13,113 bases of DNA from Clostridiales bacterium (GTDB lineage Bacteria; Bacillota; Clostridia; Oscillospirales; Oscillospiraceae), in the NCBI GenBank assembly GCA_902363045.1, contig CABIYX010000001.1, forward strand, positions 263,527 to 276,639, written 5' to 3'. Position 1 is the first letter of the stretch; the number at the start of each line of letters is the position of its first letter. Positions 11,917-13,113 of this stretch are shown piece after piece. Made by a program: the position numbers and the translations under genes. The notes under the pieces are model-generated. The model was not told the origin of the DNA. It saw nothing but the letters and a program-made list of their open reading frames with translations, and did no database searches.

Positions 11917-12396
11917 ATGCCGGGACCCAGGCAGAAATTGAGCGTGCTGGAGGCCAACGGCCGAAAGCACCTGAGCAAGGCCGAGAAGGCCGAGCGGGCG
12001 GCCCGGGAGGTGGAGCTGCCCAAGCCGGCCAAGATGAAAGTGCCCCAGTGGCTGCCGGAGCATCTGAAAGCCGACTTCCGGGCGCTGGCCAAGGAGCTGC
12101 TGGCGGCCGACATGGGGGCGGCCCAGCTGGACCGGGACACGGTGGGCCGCTATCTGGTGGCCCAGCACCAGTTCACGGCGGCCTGCCGCATGGTGCAGGA
12201 CGCCCTGGACCAGGAGGACCCGGACCTGGTGAACAAGTGGACGAAGGCACAGAAGTCCTATTTTGAGCAGGCCAGGGCCTGTGCCAACGACCTGGGGCTC
12301 ACCATCACCAGCCGGTGCCGCCTGGTGGCGCCGGAGACGAAGAAACAGGAGGAGAACCCGTTCCTCCAGCTGATGGAGGCGAGACGGCGTGCCTGA
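11917..12396 (+). CDS. terS: Terminase small subunit, P27 family
   Basis: This 159-residue protein begins MPGPRQKLSVLEANGRKHL, the typical N-terminus of P27-type small terminases. The P27 core follows as a helical domain, with WLPEHLKADFRALAKELL (45-62), DRDTVGRYLVAQHQF (72-86) and a final 'YFEQARACANDLGLTITSR' (115-133) in which LGLT-SR is the family ending. It would recognise the packaging site and direct the large subunit. ATG 11917 is chosen because AAGGAGGAG (11902-11910) lies at ideal spacing. The in-frame ATG 11881 adds 12 low-complexity residues and lacks a site. It overlaps the large-subunit gene by 8 bases. Confidence 0.9.
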   Translation: MPGPRQKLSVLEANGRKHLSKAEKAERAAREVELPKPAKMKVPQWLPEHLKADFRALAKELLAADMGAAQLDRDTVGRYLVAQHQFTAACRMVQDALDQEDPDLVNKWTKAQKSYFEQARACANDLGLTITSRCRLVAPETKKQEENPFLQLMEARRRA

Positions 12397-13048
12397 TCTG
12401 CTGACCCTGGGCCCGGGCGTGGAGGTGGTCCGGCCGGACGACGGGACCCGGCTGCGGTACAGCGGGGACGAGGTGGAGCTGGTGCGGAACTTCTTCTCCC
12501 TGCTGGTGTTCGGACAGAACGAGTGGGCGGGACAGCCCTTTGTCCTGTCCGCCTGGGAGGAGGAGGCCATCCGGCAGTTCTACGGGGTCCAGGCCCGGGA
12601 CGAGGACGGGACCTGGAGCCGGTACCGGCGGTATCTCTATGAGGAGATCCCCAAGAAGAACGGCAAGAGCGAGTTTGCCGCCGGGCTGGGCCTCTACCAC
12701 CTGATCGCGGACGGGGAGGCCCGGCCCCAGGTGGGCATCTTCGCCGCCGACAAGACCAATGCGGACATTATCTACCAGTGCGCCAAGTACATGGTGGAGC
12801 ACACCGCCCTGGGCCAGCCGGAGCACGACCCCCTGGTGTGGTGCCGGGACAGCGTGCGGGAGATCCGAAGCCGGGACGGGGGCGTGATGAAGGTCTACTC
12901 CAGCGACGCCTCCACCAAACACGGCTTCTCCTTCTCCGCCATCATCATCGATGAGCTCCACGCCCAGCCCAACCGGAGGCTGTGGGACGTACTCACCGCC
13001 GGTTCGGACGCCGCTAGGCGGCAGCAGGCGGTGATCGTGCTCGCTTAA
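12389..13048 (+). CDS. terL: Terminase large subunit, ATPase part only (interrupted)
   Basis: The 219 codons encode the N-terminal ATPase half of a large terminase. They include the adenine-binding region ending in an arginine-rich RYRRYLYEEIPKKNGKSEF (78-96), which contains the Walker A-like PKKNGKS, and Walker B SAIIIDELHAQ (183-193) with catalytic D188/E189. After LWDVLTAGSDAARRQQAVIV the protein meets TAA at 13046-13048. Normal large subunits run on for about 300 more residues, starting with the coupling motif (TTAG-like) and then the nuclease domain. The stop coincides with a switch to structured DNA of other composition, so the gene is probably interrupted by an intron or mobile element and not simply mutated. 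The start is GTG 12389, overlapping terS. TerL function depends on splicing or on the element's removal. Confidence 0.85.
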   Translation: MPDLLTLGPGVEVVRPDDGTRLRYSGDEVELVRNFFSLLVFGQNEWAGQPFVLSAWEEEAIRQFYGVQARDEDGTWSRYRRYLYEEIPKKNGKSEFAAGLGLYHLIADGEARPQVGIFAADKTNADIIYQCAKYMVEHTALGQPEHDPLVWCRDSVREIRSRDGGVMKVYSSDASTKHGFSFSAIIIDELHAQPNRRLWDVLTAGSDAARRQQAVIVLA

Positions 13049-13113
13049 GCGACTTTCGCGGAAGCGAAAGGAATAGCCACCCGCTCTGCGGGTGAGGTTA
13101 AAAATTTAAAAAG
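13041..13113 (+). mobile_element. Left end of a structured insertion (candidate self-splicing intron) in terL
   Basis: From about 13041 the sequence ceases to look like terminase coding DNA. It has a perfect 12-bp palindrome TCGCTTAAGCGA (13041-13052). Next is a 7-bp stem CTTTCGC/GCGAAAG (13053-13059 with 13064-13070) closed by a GGAA tetraloop of the GNRA class. A second 7-bp stem follows, CACCCGC/GCGGGTG (13078-13084 with 13088-13094), then A/T-rich DNA to the window end. Consecutive hairpins with a GNRA loop suggest a structured RNA, such as a group I or group II intron, an IStron, or an RNA-guided nuclease element. The class cannot be decided, because only about 70 bases are present. The exact junction is uncertain (about 13031-13046). 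Confidence 0.5.

Noticed and set aside
11635..12570. Minus-strand frame spanning the candidate cos region and the small terminase
   Set aside because: It is opposite to clear terS and terL coding and consists of Leu/Gly/Pro/Arg-rich shadow translation with no domain.
1..13113. tRNA or rRNA genes, riboswitches
   Set aside because: I saw no tRNA-like cloverleaf with CCA-side features and no rRNA or riboswitch core sequence by eye on either strand. A covariance search would be the proper test.

Overview
The window reads as part of a temperate phage or phage-plasmid genome from a high-GC member of the Clostridia, most likely an Oscillospiraceae relative of Flavonifractor or Pseudoflavonifractor. 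This is inferred from the GC-rich codon use, the Shine-Dalgarno-driven genes of Gram-positive type, and the types of small phage proteins present. All genes with good support lie on the plus strand. Most of them overlap by a few bases, as in a long early operon followed by the start of the packaging module. The window contains no integrase, main repressor, capsid or lysis gene.

Layout. (1) 1-480: an HTH/zinc-ribbon gene of lower GC, closed by an intrinsic terminator. (2) 480-1291: a leader region, two small early genes, and a dense regulatory patch at 1174-1291. That patch holds a minus-strand promoter and terminator pair predicting a ~60-nt RNA opposite a short plus-strand leader reading frame. 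(3) 1281-3698: replication genes: an unknown 100-residue protein, a winged-helix replication initiator with an iteron and AT-rich candidate origin inside its own gene, and a DnaB-family helicase. (4) 3695-5429: a ParA ATPase and a DUF3102 coiled-coil protein, looking like a partition pair. (5) 5426-7915: a PcfK-like protein (family also named AcrIIA9-type Cas9 inhibitor), a PcfJ-like protein and SSB. (6) 7921-10205: a run of small, often cysteine-rich accessory genes and one XRE regulator. Part of this run has visibly lower GC. (7) 10198-10962: an HUH-type rolling-circle replication-associated protein. (8) 11035-11282: a self-contained cassette with a LexA-like box, promoter, cysteine-rich KTR-type ORF and strong terminator. 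(9) 11306-13048: an HNH endonuclease, a candidate cos region, a P27-family small terminase and the ATPase half of a large terminase.

The large terminase stops abruptly after its Walker B motif, where the conserved coupling motif should follow. The DNA there changes into a stretch of perfect hairpins, one with a GNRA tetraloop, and then A/T-rich sequence. This looks like the left end of an intron or other structured insertion that runs out of the window.

Together the genes describe an element that initiates theta replication from an origin inside its initiator gene, loads DnaB, coats DNA with SSB and may partition as a plasmid. It may also resist Cas9, and it packages DNA with an HNH-assisted terminase. 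The most novel candidates are the antisense RNA/leader switch ahead of the replication genes, the SOS-boxed KTR cassette, and the structured insertion in the large terminase.
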